In this document: positions 6,247-12,591 of the stretch, piece after piece
Layout: each line of letters starts with the position of its first letter
Position numbering within the stretch: the stretch's first letter is position 1
Source of the DNA: Pseudomonadota bacterium
GTDB taxonomy: Bacteria; Myxococcota_A; Polyangia; Polyangiales; Polyangiaceae
Assembly: GCA_023418705.1 (NCBI GenBank)
Contig: JAEZYZ010000027.1
Span: 1-12,591 of the forward strand
Length of the DNA: 12,591 bases
Direction of reading: 5' to 3'
Notes under the pieces: generated by a model
Database searches by the model: none
The model's input: the letters and a program-made list of their open reading frames with translations, nothing else
Told to the model about the DNA's origin: nothing
Position numbers and translations under genes: made by a program

Positions 6247-6271
6247 ACTGATCCGGCGGCCCTCGAGAGAC

Positions 6272-7645
6272 ATGCTGCAGCCCCAAACCGCGGAGCCGGT
6301 CCAGAGACGGGGTGTCGAAGCTGCGGATCGGCGCATCGGTCCCGGATCGGCCGCGCTCCTGGTGGTCGCCAGCATGATCGGCACGGGCGTGTTCACCACG
6401 ACGGGCTTTTTGGTGCGCGACCTCCGCTCCGCTCCCGTGGTGCTGGCGGCCTGGGCGATCGGCGGTCTCGTCGCGCTCTGCGGGGCCTTGGCGTACGCGG
6501 AGCTGGTCGCGGCGCTGCCGGACAACGGCGGAGAGTACTACCTGCTGAGCCGCATCTACCACCCGGCGCTCGGCTTCATCTCCGGCTTCGTCTCGCTGGT
6601 CGTGGGCTTCGCCGCGCCGATGGCCGCCTCCGCCATCGCCTTCGGCGAATACTTGCAGCGCTTGATCCCCGCGCTGCCCCCGCTGGTCGCCGCGCTCGCG
6701 CTGATCGGTGCGGCCGCCGCCGTGCACCTGGCGCGGGTGGGCGTCGGCACGCTCGTGCAGAACGCCACCACCCTGTTGAACGTGGCGCTGGTGGTGCTGC
6801 TGATCGGCGCCGGGGTGCTCGTGACCGGCGGGGCCACGCTGCCGGAGGCGGCGCCCGCGGCGGGCCATTCCTTCTTCTCGTCCGAGTTCGCGCTCTCGCT
6901 CGTCTACGTCTCGTTTGCCTACACCGGTTGGAACGCTGCCGCCTACGTGGCGGGGGAGGTGCGGCGCCCCAGCCGCAGCCTGCCAGTGGCCCTCGTCGGC
7001 GGGACGCTGCTGGTGACGCTGTTGTACCTCGGGCTCAACTGGGTGTTTTTGACGGCCGCGCCGCTCGAGCAGCTCGCGGGCGTCGTGGAGGTCGGCCACG
7101 TCGCGGCCGCTCACCTGTTCGGGGAGCGGGCCGCCACCTTCGTCACCCTGACCGTGTGCGTCGGCTTGGCCACGACGGTGGGTGCGCTGACGGTGACGGG
7201 GCCGCGCATCTACTCCGCGATGGGTGCGGACTACCCGCGCCTGCGCCCGCTGGTGACGCGCAGCCGCAGTGGCTCGCCGCTGTGGGCGACCTGGCTGCAG
7301 CTCGGCCTGGCGGTGGTCATGATCGTCACCGCGAGCTTCGACGACCTCTTGGCGCTGATGGGCTTCACGCTGGCGCTGTTCTCCGCGCTGACGCTGGGGG
7401 GCGTGTTCGTGCTCCGCGCGCGAGCGCCCGGCCTCCCGAGGCCTTACCGAACCTGGGGCCACCCGATCACGACGAGCTTGGCCATCCTGCTGATGCTCTG
7501 GATGATCGTGCGCGCGGTGTCGGAGAAGCCCCTCACCAGCCTGGCGGTGCTCGCGATCCTGGTGGTGGGCGCGCTCTTCTATCGCGTCCTCGGCGGGGGC
7601 GCGCGGGTGCAGGCGCTGCCCAGCGAGATCAGCCCCGGCGAGTGA
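6272..7645 (+). CDS. APC-superfamily amino-acid permease
   Basis: The 457-residue, very hydrophobic protein has about 12 predicted membrane helices, the usual size for the amino acid-polyamine-organocation (APC) superfamily. The first helix carries the substrate-binding unwound motif SMIGTGVFTTTGFL (34-47). The sixth-helix region has the typical YTGWNAAAYVAGEVRRPSRSLP signature (from residue 217). Members import amino acids or exchange them across the inner membrane using ion gradients; the substrate cannot be read here. The ATG is preceded by a weak GAGAG and by a good TTGACA promoter box. The gene end overlaps the end of the minus-strand membrane-protein gene by 17 bases. No amino-acid metabolic gene is adjacent, so its pathway is open. 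Confidence 0.93.
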   Translation: MLQPQTAEPVQRRGVEAADRRIGPGSAALLVVASMIGTGVFTTTGFLVRDLRSAPVVLAAWAIGGLVALCGALAYAELVAALPDNGGEYYLLSRIYHPALGFISGFVSLVVGFAAPMAASAIAFGEYLQRLIPALPPLVAALALIGAAAAVHLARVGVGTLVQNATTLLNVALVVLLIGAGVLVTGGATLPEAAPAAGHSFFSSEFALSLVYVSFAYTGWNAAAYVAGEVRRPSRSLPVALVGGTLLVTLLYLGLNWVFLTAAPLEQLAGVVEVGHVAAAHLFGERAATFVTLTVCVGLATTVGALTVTGPRIYSAMGADYPRLRPLVTRSRSGSPLWATWLQLGLAVVMIVTASFDDLLALMGFTLALFSALTLGGVFVLRARAPGLPRPYRTWGHPITTSLAILLMLWMIVRAVSEKPLTSLAVLAILVVGALFYRVLGGGARVQALPSEISPGE

Positions 7646-8084
7646 GCCAGCGGAACGCGAGCCCCGTCGCGCCCGCGTAGACGGCGTGGTGCAGCACGTC
7701 GATCGCGATCTGCTTTTTGCCCCATTTTTTGACCGGGGGAGCGAGCTCGAGCGCCGGCAGCATCCACGCCGCCGTGCCCCACACGAGGGCGAGGTGCGAC
7801 AGGGTCGCGCCGATCCCGCCGAGCCGGGTGGCGGAGAGCAGGGCTCGCGGCAGCCCCCAGCTGGTTCCGTACAGCCAGTGGGTCGCGTTTGCCAGGCGCA
7901 GCTCCTGCGCTTCGTTCTTCGGCTGAACGCGGGTGAGCTTCTCGACGGCTTGCGCCGGCACCGTGCTCGGCTCGCGGTTCTGCAGCTTCATCTCCAGCAT
8001 CTGCACGGCCGTCATGACCGCGGTTCCGGCCGCCCCTGCGGCTAGCCCGCGTCCGCCGAGGCGGACGAGCTCGTTCCATGTCAT
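7629..8084 (-). CDS. Small multi-pass membrane protein, uncharacterised
   Basis: The protein has 151 residues and is start-supported by AGGAG at 8093-8097, 8 bases before the ATG. About four hydrophobic segments are visible: 10-30 (Gly/Ala-rich), 64-84, 89-112 and 126-147. Notable motifs are ATHWLYGTSWGL, GATLSHLALVWG and DVLHHAVYAGATG, with His residues inside the membrane segments. The His-Tyr-Gly pattern recalls YagU/DUF1440-type inner-membrane proteins, but I am not sure of the family. It follows the HPF-cold-shock gene by 42 bases on the same strand and is probably co-transcribed with it. Its 3' end overlaps the permease gene tail to tail by 17 bases, with no terminator between them. Confidence 0.85.
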   Translation of the reverse strand: MTWNELVRLGGRGLAAGAAGTAVMTAVQMLEMKLQNREPSTVPAQAVEKLTRVQPKNEAQELRLANATHWLYGTSWGLPRALLSATRLGGIGATLSHLALVWGTAAWMLPALELAPPVKKWGKKQIAIDVLHHAVYAGATGLAFRWLTRRG

Positions 8085-8126
8085 CGTCGGTTCTCCTGTG
8101 CGAGGGGGGCGTGAGGGCGCGGCCGC

Positions 8127-8741
8127 TCACTTCGGATAGTCGTAGCCGGGCACGCGCTCTGGGGCGCGCTCGGGGGGGAGGCGGGCGCCTGGCTTGCCCA
8201 CGATCTGCACCGTCGACGCCTGCGGACCCTCTTGGCCGAGGACCTCCTCGTAGCGCACCTCTGTCCCGATCGTGAGGCGATCGAAGTCGTCGTGGGTGAC
8301 GGCGTTCCTGTGGAAGTAGATCTCGCGGCCGTTCGGCGTGCGTAGAAATCCATAGCCGGCGTCGTCGAACTTGCGCGAAACCAGCGCGTGCGGCTCGAAG
8401 TGCGTCTTGACCTCCCCGCGCTGTTTGTCGACGAGCTCCTTGAGCTGCCGCTCCATGGCCTGGAACGCGTGCATGATGACCGTGCTCAAGCTGTCGCTCA
8501 GCGTGTAGTCGCTGGGCTCCTTCGTGACGACGAGCTCGTGCCCGGGGGGCACGGTGCAGTCGATCCGCACTCGATACGGGTTGCCGCTCGCTTCGTGTTC
8601 GTGGGGCCGCTCCACCGCGACGCGGCAGCCGATGACGTGGTCACACAGCCGCTCGAGCTTCTCGACACGGCGTGTTATCAGCGCCTCGAGCTCCGGGGTC
8701 TTGTCGACGTACCGGAAGGTGATCTGAAGGGGTCGTTCCAT
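8127..8741 (-). CDS. HPF/RaiA-type ribosome hibernation factor fused to a cold-shock domain
   Basis: The 204-residue protein starts with an HPF/RaiA (S30EA) domain (about 1-108): PLQITFRYVDKTPELEALI, the VEKLER helix and CRVAVERP, then a basic second helix MERQLKELVDKQRG. A cold-shock OB-fold follows (about 119-181), with RNP1-like GYGFL (129-133) and RNP2-like IYFH (141-144). HPF-domain proteins bind the 30S decoding site and silence idle ribosomes; the cold-shock domain should add single-stranded RNA binding. The dimerising C-terminal domain of long HPF is absent, and the cold-shock domain takes its place. The ATG at 8741 was chosen because MERPLQITFR is the usual family start; a GTG at 8780 would add 13 unconserved residues. 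A perfect GTGCAT-CGA-ATGCAC dyad lies 2 bases upstream. The next gene downstream is 42 bases away. Confidence 0.93.
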   Translation of the reverse strand: MERPLQITFRYVDKTPELEALITRRVEKLERLCDHVIGCRVAVERPHEHEASGNPYRVRIDCTVPPGHELVVTKEPSDYTLSDSLSTVIMHAFQAMERQLKELVDKQRGEVKTHFEPHALVSRKFDDAGYGFLRTPNGREIYFHRNAVTHDDFDRLTIGTEVRYEEVLGQEGPQASTVQIVGKPGARLPPERAPERVPGYDYPK

Positions 8742-8743
8742 AA

Positions 8744-8758
8744 GTGCATCGAATGCAC
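8744..8758 (-). promoter_or_regulatory. Dyad at the HPF-cold-shock gene start
   Basis: GTGCAT (8744-8749), CGA and ATGCAC (8753-8758) form a perfect 6-3-6 inverted repeat ending 2 bases before the ATG, where the Shine-Dalgarno sequence would normally be; no good one is present. An overlapping alternative pairing exists (GCAC at 8755-8758 with GTGC at 8764-8767). A translation-control hairpin or an operator is possible. If the GTG at 8780 is the real start, the dyad is coding. Confidence 0.35.
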
Positions 8759-8862
8759 CATATGTGCCCCGTCCGCCCACGGCGTAATGCGGGCAGATCG
8801 CGCCGTACCGTGCGAGCCGTCGCGGGGCATTCGGTCACGCGCGCGCGCCCCCGCCCGCACGG

Positions 8863-9066
8863 TCACGGATGTGGAGCCAGCGGTCCGCGTGGATCGACCG
8901 GGTGCCCGCGCTCGTAGATGCGGTCGGAATGGTACCGCTCGCTGCCGTGGTGCAAGACGCGCGGTTGGCCGCGCTCGGGCGGCGCCTCCTGCGGCTGAAT
9001 GCTCGGATCGGGGACTTGATACGGCTGAGAGCGCGGTGTTTGGCTGCGCCGTGGCTCGTCACTCAT
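8863..9066 (-). CDS. Small disordered hypothetical protein
   Basis: A 67-residue protein (MSDEPRRSQTPRSQPYQV...) rich in Pro, Arg, Glu, Gln and Ser, without hydrophobic core, signal or membrane segment; it is probably unfolded alone. The start is convincing: AAGGAGG lies 6 bases before the ATG at 9064-9066. No family is recognised. It is transcribed in the same direction as the HPF-cold-shock gene, 121 bases upstream of it, and divergently from the 56-residue membrane protein. A longer in-frame start at 9114 lacks a ribosome site. Confidence 0.6.
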   Translation of the reverse strand: MSDEPRRSQTPRSQPYQVPDPSIQPQEAPPERGQPRVLHHGSERYHSDRIYERGHPVDPRGPLAPHP

Positions 9067-9175
9067 CGGTGGCCTCCTTGCCGCTTGGGATTGCAAGACA
9101 CGTTCCCGTGGCATGGGCTGTGCAGTTGCTGCCTAGGGGCCGTGCTCATCGGCTCGTACTGGTCGCCGCAGCGGC

Positions 9176-9184
9176 TGCGATAAG
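9176..9184 (+). promoter_or_regulatory. Candidate extended -10 promoter
   Basis: TGCGATAAG contains a TGN extension and a -10-like GATAAG (4 of 6 matches) but has no good -35 box. Transcription would begin near 9191, about 29 bases before the ATG of the 56-residue membrane protein, leaving room for its GGAGG site at 9211-9214. Confidence 0.35.
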
Positions 9185-9219
9185 CCAAAGCGCGCCACTT
9201 TGCGGCACGGGAGGTTTCG

Positions 9220-9390
9220 ATGCAAAGTAGCTGGTTCGATGACTACGAGGAGCAGCTGTCGCCCACGCGTGCCGACATCCCGACCAAGCACCGCCTCTGG
9301 CCGATCGTGCTGTTCACGTTGTTCGGCGTCGGGTTCCTGGTGCTCTTGGTGATCGGCTTTTTGATCGCCTCGCACCCGGGCGCGTTCTGA
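9220..9390 (+). CDS. 56-residue single-pass membrane protein
   Basis: A short gene from ATG at 9220 to TGA at 9388-9390, preceded by GGGAGG with a 5-base spacer. The protein begins with an acidic polar head (MQSSWFDDYEEQLSPTRAD), then a short basic stretch (KHR), then one long hydrophobic helix (about residues 27-50: LWPIVLFTLFGVGFLVLLVI...), and ends SHPGAF. Nearly all codons end in G or C, as in the neighbouring genes. An intrinsic terminator follows 17 bases after the stop, so it appears to be a monocistronic unit. Function is unknown; small proteins of this shape often bind and modulate larger membrane complexes. Confidence 0.78.
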   Translation: MQSSWFDDYEEQLSPTRADIPTKHRLWPIVLFTLFGVGFLVLLVIGFLIASHPGAF

Positions 9391-9406
9391 GGCGAGCAAA
9401 CCACGC

Positions 9407-9443
9407 AAGAACGGCGCGCCTCGAAAGGTGCGCCGTTCTTTTT
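9407..9443 (+). terminator. Intrinsic terminator
   Basis: An 11-bp perfect stem (AAGAACGGCGC at 9407-9417 with GCGCCGTTCTT at 9430-9440) is extended by 3 further pairs, one of them G-T, around the loop TCGAAA. It runs into TTTTT at 9439-9443. It ends the transcript of the 56-residue membrane protein and keeps it away from the convergent tRNA gene. Confidence 0.92.
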
Positions 9444-9456
9444 GCTGTTTCTGTTG

Positions 9457-9530
9457 TCGGGGCGGGCAGATTCGAACTGCCGACCTCACGGACCCGAACC
9501 GTGCGCGCTACCAAACTGCGCTACGCCCCG
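9457..9530 (-). tRNA. tRNA-Pro (anticodon CGG)
   Basis: The complement folds as a complete cloverleaf: acceptor stem CGGGGCG/CGCCCCG, D-stem GCGC/GCGC with loop AGTTTGGTA, anticodon stem CACGG/CCGTG with loop TTCGGGT, T-stem GGCAG/CTGCC with TTCGAAT, and discriminator A. The anticodon CGG (complement of 9494-9496) reads the proline codon CCG, which is common in this G/C-rich genome. The 3' CCA is not encoded. It lies 100 bases downstream of etfA on the same strand but has its own promoter. Confidence 0.97.
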
Positions 9531-9567
9531 AGGCGTGCTGGAACCCCGAGGGGCCCAGCGGGCGCGG

Positions 9568-9596
9568 AGAATGTTCCGCCGCGGCCGGTCTGTCAA
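9568..9596 (-). promoter_or_regulatory. Promoter of the tRNA-Pro gene
   Basis: On the minus strand TTGACA (complement of 9591-9596) is followed after exactly 17 bases by CATTCT (complement of 9568-9573). The predicted transcript start near 9561 gives a leader of about 30 bases before the tRNA. The perfect -35 box fits a strong housekeeping promoter. Confidence 0.6.
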
Positions 9597-9607
9597 GCCG
9601 GGTCGCC

Positions 9608-9626
9608 GAAAGGCCGCGTCTCGGCC
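9608..9626 (-). terminator. Weak candidate terminator after etfA
   Basis: On the minus strand GGCCG-AGACG-CGGCC (complement of 9612-9626) is followed by TTT. It starts 4 bases beyond the etfA stop and lies before the tRNA promoter. Stem and T run are both short, so termination here would be partial. Confidence 0.3.
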
Positions 9627-9629
9627 GGC

Positions 9630-10613
9630 TCAGGCCTTGGCGGCCTTGTGTTTTTTCAGCTCCTCCGTGAGCGCCGGGACGGCCTGGAAGAGGTCGGCCA
9701 CCAGCCCGTAGTCGGCGAGCTGAAAAATCGGCGCCTCCGGGTCCTTGTTGATCGCGACGATCGTCTTCGACCCCTTCATGCCGGCGATGTGCTGGATGGC
9801 TCCCGAGATGCCGATGGCGAAATAGAGCTTCGGCGCCACGATCTTGCCGGTCTGGCCGACCTGGTAGTCGCCGGGCGCGTACCCGGCGTCGCAGGCCGCG
9901 CGGCTCGCGCCGATCGCCGCCCCGAGCGTGTCCGCCAAGGGCTCGAGCACCTCGAAAAACCTTTCCTTCAAGGCCCGGCCGCCCGAGACGATCACCTGCG
10001 CCTCGGTGAGCTCCGGCCGCTCACTCTTCACGGCTTCGAGCGAGACGAACTCGACCCGCGCGGCGGCCTGCCCGACGGCCGCCTTCGGCACGTTCTCGAC
10101 GCTGGAGCTGCCGCCGCTTGGCGCCGCGGGCTCGAACTCACTCTGGCGCGCCGTGGCGACCTGGATGGAGGTCGACAGCGTGCAGTGGCCGTAGGCGTTG
10201 CCGGCGAACATCGGCCGCTTGTAGACGAGCTGGTTGCCGTCCGCTCGTACCCCGGCGCAGTCTCCCGCGTAGGCGGCCTTCAGCCGAGCCGCCACGCGGG
10301 GCATCAGATCCTTGCCGTAGCTCGAGGCCGTCGCGACGATCAAACCGTAGCTCTTGCCGACCTCGGCGACGGTGGGCGCGTAGTGCTCGGCCGTGTAGTT
10401 GGCGAGGGAGGGGTCCTCGCACGCGATCACCTTCGCGGCGCCGTACTGCACGAGCTCTTGCGCGGCCGACTGGGCGCCCTTGCCGAGCACCAGGATAGAG
10501 AACGATCCGCCCAGCGCGGGCAGCGCCTGGCGCGCGAACGTGATCGCGGAGTGGGTGGTTTTGCGAACTTTGCCGTCTTCGGTCAGCTCGGCAACGACGA
10601 GTGCATCAGCCAT
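9630..10613 (-). CDS. etfA: Electron transfer flavoprotein alpha subunit
   Basis: The 327-residue protein has normal length for EtfA. The N-terminal domain (1-185) pairs with EtfB. The C-terminal FAD domain shows SGGRAL (210-215), SRAACDAGY (237-245), the family signature GQTGKIVAPKLYFAIGISGA (253-272) and AINKDPEAPIF (287-297). With EtfB it forms the soluble heterodimer that takes electrons from acyl-CoA and other dehydrogenases and passes them, through ETF-quinone oxidoreductase, to the quinone pool. The ATG has GGAAGGA 9 bases upstream. It lies 22 bases after etfB in the usual order etfB-etfA and is surely co-transcribed. The lengths and motifs are those of the general (group I) ETF; no bifurcation partner is seen. 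Confidence 0.97.
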   Translation of the reverse strand: MADALVVAELTEDGKVRKTTHSAITFARQALPALGGSFSILVLGKGAQSAAQELVQYGAAKVIACEDPSLANYTAEHYAPTVAEVGKSYGLIVATASSYGKDLMPRVAARLKAAYAGDCAGVRADGNQLVYKRPMFAGNAYGHCTLSTSIQVATARQSEFEPAAPSGGSSSVENVPKAAVGQAAARVEFVSLEAVKSERPELTEAQVIVSGGRALKERFFEVLEPLADTLGAAIGASRAACDAGYAPGDYQVGQTGKIVAPKLYFAIGISGAIQHIAGMKGSKTIVAINKDPEAPIFQLADYGLVADLFQAVPALTEELKKHKAAKA

Positions 10614-10635
10614 CTATTTCGTCCTTCCCGTCCGT

Positions 10636-11466
10636 TCAAATCACTTTGGCTTCGTTGGCGAGGCGCTGAACCAGCTCCGACACGTCGCCGACCTTCACGC
10701 CGGCCGCGCGCGCTGGCGGGGGCTCGAACCTTCCGTAGTGGCTAGAGAGCTGGGTGTCGCTCACCAGCTCCTCCAGGCGCTTGGTCTCGAGGGGCTTTCT
10801 CTTGGCAGCCATGATGGCGGGCAGCGGCGCGAACCTCACGCCGTCGTTGTACTTGAACGACGCCTCCGTCACCTTGGAGTAGACGCTGGTCGGCGCGACC
10901 ACGCGCAGATCGACGGTGATCAACGCTGGCGGCTTTAGCCGCAACGTCAGCACGCCGCCGTCCACCTCACGACCGACCAGGAGCGACCCGCTGGCTTCTT
11001 CGCGGATCGTCGCCGCGAACGTGGCCTGGGGCAGGTCGAGCAGCTCGGCGACGATCTGCCCGACCTGATTGTTCTCGCCATCGACGGTCTGCTTGCCCAT
11101 CAGGATCACGTCGGGCTTCTCCGCTTCGGCGATCTTGGCGATGGCCCGGGCCACCAGCCACCCGTCCAGCGCCTCGTCGGTTGCCTCCACGCGGATCGCG
11201 CGATCGGCCCCGGTGGCCAGCGCCGAGCGCAGCGTGGTGTCGGCCTCCTTCGGGCCGAGCAGCACCACGACCACCTCACCCAGCCGCTGCTTGGGGCTCT
11301 TGCCGTTCTCGGTCAGGCGCAGCGCGGACTCGAGCGCGTATTCGTCGAACGGGTTGAGCTTCCACTCCAGGCCCGTGGTGTCGATGCGGTCACCGGAAGC
11401 GGGGATTTTGATCTTGTTGGCGTTGTCGGGATCGGCGACCCGTTTGAGCGCGACGAGGATCTTCAA
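10636..11466 (-). CDS. etfB: Electron transfer flavoprotein beta subunit
   Basis: The 276-residue protein starts MKILVALKRVADPD, as usual for EtfB. It contains the AMP/adenine-binding loop GKQTVDGENNQVGQ (124-137) and the beta-subunit signature around AIMAAKRKPLETKRLEEL (217-234). It binds AMP structurally and docks dehydrogenases; the FAD sits in EtfA. The start codon is TTG at 11466, fixed by a strong GGAGG (complement of 11472-11476) only 5 bases upstream. The rare start may lower translation to match EtfA. The gene is first in the etfB-etfA pair and divergent from nadB. A C-terminal stretch (RFEPPPARAAGVKVGDVSELVQRL) follows the signature, the usual recognition region. Confidence 0.97.
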   Translation of the reverse strand: MKILVALKRVADPDNANKIKIPASGDRIDTTGLEWKLNPFDEYALESALRLTENGKSPKQRLGEVVVVLLGPKEADTTLRSALATGADRAIRVEATDEALDGWLVARAIAKIAEAEKPDVILMGKQTVDGENNQVGQIVAELLDLPQATFAATIREEASGSLLVGREVDGGVLTLRLKPPALITVDLRVVAPTSVYSKVTEASFKYNDGVRFAPLPAIMAAKRKPLETKRLEELVSDTQLSSHYGRFEPPPARAAGVKVGDVSELVQRLANEAKVI

Positions 11467-11526
11467 GCTGACCTCCGAGGGATTGGGCCTGTTGGCCGGC
11501 CGGATGTTTTTCTAGCCAGCATCCTG

Positions 11527-11554
11527 AAGTTAGAGCATTGGAGCGTCGCGTCAA
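11527..11554 (-). promoter_or_regulatory. Candidate promoter of etfB-etfA
   Basis: On the minus strand TTGACG (complement of 11549-11554) and TAACTT (complement of 11527-11532) are spaced by 16 bases. The transcript would start near 11520 with a leader of about 54 bases. A 12-base perfect palindrome, CGAGCATGCTCG at 11561-11572, lies 6 bases upstream of the -35 box and could bind a regulator. Confidence 0.45.
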
Positions 11555-11560
11555 TGGCCT

Positions 11561-11572
11561 CGAGCATGCTCG
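11561..11572. promoter_or_regulatory. Palindrome upstream of the etf promoter
   Basis: CGAGCATGCTCG is a perfect 12-base palindrome next to the candidate etfB -35 box. A dimeric activator or repressor site fits the position. Palindromes of this length arise by chance at modest frequency, so this is tentative. Confidence 0.25.
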
Positions 11573-11741
11573 CCAGGCGCGGATCAGCTCGGCCGTCGGG
11601 GCCCCTTCGGGAGCGAGGGCTTCGATTCATCGAGAAACCCTCTCTTTCGGTCGCGGCGCGGGGTTCTTGGGCGGCCTCGCTGCCGCGACAAATGCTGCGG
11701 TGCAAGCCGCTTGGCGCGCCAGCTGGTGTATTAGAGGCCCG

Positions 11742-12591
11742 ATGCGGGTCACGACCGATTTTTTGGTGCTCGGCAGCGGCATCGCCGGGTTGAGCTTCGC
11801 GCTGCGGGCTGCCCAGCACGGCGAAGTGCTCTTGGTCACCAAGCGGGCACGCGACGAGGCGGCGACGAGCCACGCACAAGGTGGGCTCGCCGCGGTGCTC
11901 ACTCCGGAGGATTCGTTCGAAAAGCACGCGGCCGACACGCGCGAGGCCGGGGCCGGCCTGTGTCACGACATCGTGGTCGATCTGTGCGTGCGCGAAGGGC
12001 CGAGCGCGCTCGCATGGCTGGTGGAGATCGGCACGCAGTTCTCACGAGCAGACGGGGGCGAGTTCGATCTCGCCCGCGAAGGCGGCCACAGCGAACGGCG
12101 GGTCGTGCACGCCGGCGACATCACCGGCCGCGAAATCGAGCGGGCATTGCTCCAGGCGGTCAGCGAGTGCCCCAACATCCGGGTGCTCGAGTGGCACATG
12201 GGCATCGATCTGATCACCCTCAGCAAATACGGCGGCCCGGATCAGTGCGTGGGCGCCTACGTGCTGGACGAGCGCACCGGCGAGGTGCAGACGATCCTCG
12301 CGCGCGCGACCGTTCTGGCGACGGGGGGCGCCGGCAAGGTCTACCTCTACACAACCAATCCCGACGTCGCGACCGGTGACGGGGTGGCGATGGCGTATCG
12401 GGCGGGCGCCGAGATTGCCAACATGGAATTTTACCAGTTCCATCCGACCTGCCTGTATCACCCGCGGGCCAAGAGCTTCCTCATCAGTGAGGCGCTTCGG
12501 GGCGAAGGGGCCGTGCTCCGCCTGCCTGACGGGGAGCCCTTCATGGGGCGCCACCACCCGATGTCCGATCTGGCGCCGCGCGACGTGGTCG
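11742..12591 (+). CDS. nadB: L-aspartate oxidase (3' end outside window)
   Basis: The visible 283 codons begin with an FAD Rossmann motif (VLGSGIAGLSFALRAA, GxGxxG at 11-16) and continue with SHAQGGLAAV (43-52), REGGHSERRVVHAGDITGRE (from 112), ATGGAGKVYLYTTNP, and the active-site stretch MEFYQFHPTCLY (His234), then SEALRGEGA. NadB oxidises L-aspartate to iminoaspartate in the cytoplasm, the first step of de novo NAD synthesis; NadA then makes quinolinate. The REGGHS...H motif and the short segment lengths favour NadB over its relatives succinate dehydrogenase and fumarate reductase flavoproteins. The ATG has AGAGG at 11733-11737, 4 bases upstream. It is divergent from etfB across 275 bases. 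No nadA or nadC is seen, but the gene is cut by the edge. Confidence 0.95.
   Translation, partial: MRVTTDFLVLGSGIAGLSFALRAAQHGEVLLVTKRARDEAATSHAQGGLAAVLTPEDSFEKHAADTREAGAGLCHDIVVDLCVREGPSALAWLVEIGTQFSRADGGEFDLAREGGHSERRVVHAGDITGREIERALLQAVSECPNIRVLEWHMGIDLITLSKYGGPDQCVGAYVLDERTGEVQTILARATVLATGGAGKVYLYTTNPDVATGDGVAMAYRAGAEIANMEFYQFHPTCLYHPRAKSFLISEALRGEGAVLRLPDGEPFMGRHHPMSDLAPRDVV

Noticed and set aside
4348..6525. 725-codon open frame on the minus strand
   Set aside because: It spans antisense to two genes and a non-coding gap, and its composition is that of a shadow frame; no motif is visible.
5918..7462. 514-codon open frame on the minus strand opposite the permease
   Set aside because: The product is low-complexity Arg/Gln/Gly/His, as expected opposite a hydrophobic coding strand.
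8388..9230. 280-codon plus-strand frame across the HPF gene start
   Set aside because: It is antisense to the HPF-cold-shock gene and to the small 67-residue gene, shows no domain, and lacks a ribosome site.
11729..11734. TATTAG as the nadB -10 box
   Set aside because: It would start transcription at the ATG itself and overlaps the AGAGG ribosome site; no -35 box is at the right distance.

Overview
The window is chromosomal DNA from a high-GC Gram-negative bacterium, most likely a myxobacterium (Myxococcota, Polyangiales/Sorangium-like). The reasons are a glycine/serine-repeat leader on a secreted protein, a Ser/Thr kinase with a zinc-ribbon-like N-terminus and a membrane tail, a receiver-XRE regulator, very high G/C at third codon positions, and frequent GTG/TTG starts. 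This placement is inference; no 16S or other phylogenetic marker was available. I see no mobile element, CRISPR array or phage gene. The content is a mix of regulators, small uncharacterised proteins and housekeeping genes.

Left part (1-4312). A secreted arylsulfotransferase-like beta-propeller gene enters from the left edge and stops at an in-frame TGA. It is followed by 42 further codons that look coding in the same frame. Facing it is a receiver plus XRE-type HTH response regulator. A 551-base non-coding stretch, rich in inverted repeats, separates this regulator from a divergently transcribed membrane-tethered Ser/Thr protein kinase. That stretch holds a good intrinsic terminator on the minus strand, which may end a small RNA, and a foldable three-way-junction element.

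Middle part (4313-8741). A 575-residue membrane-anchored protein of unknown function has a C-terminal Cys-His-Asn arrangement suggesting a papain-like (NlpC/P60-type) fold. An APC-family amino-acid permease with a perfect TTGACA -35 box follows. The permease overlaps, tail to tail by 17 bases, a small multi-pass membrane protein on the minus strand. Upstream of that gene lies a hibernation-factor gene whose product is fused to a cold-shock domain.

Right part (8863-12591). Two small genes with strong ribosome binding sites are divergently transcribed: a disordered 67-residue protein and a 56-residue single-pass membrane protein ending at a textbook terminator. Next come tRNA-Pro(CGG) with its own promoter, the etfA and etfB genes of electron transfer flavoprotein (etfB starts with TTG), and, divergent from them, the 5' part of nadB (L-aspartate oxidase), which runs off the right edge.

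Nothing in the window amounts to a clear new multi-gene system. The best leads are the coding-like extension after the TGA, the structured intergenic region at 2340-2532 and the papain-like membrane protein.
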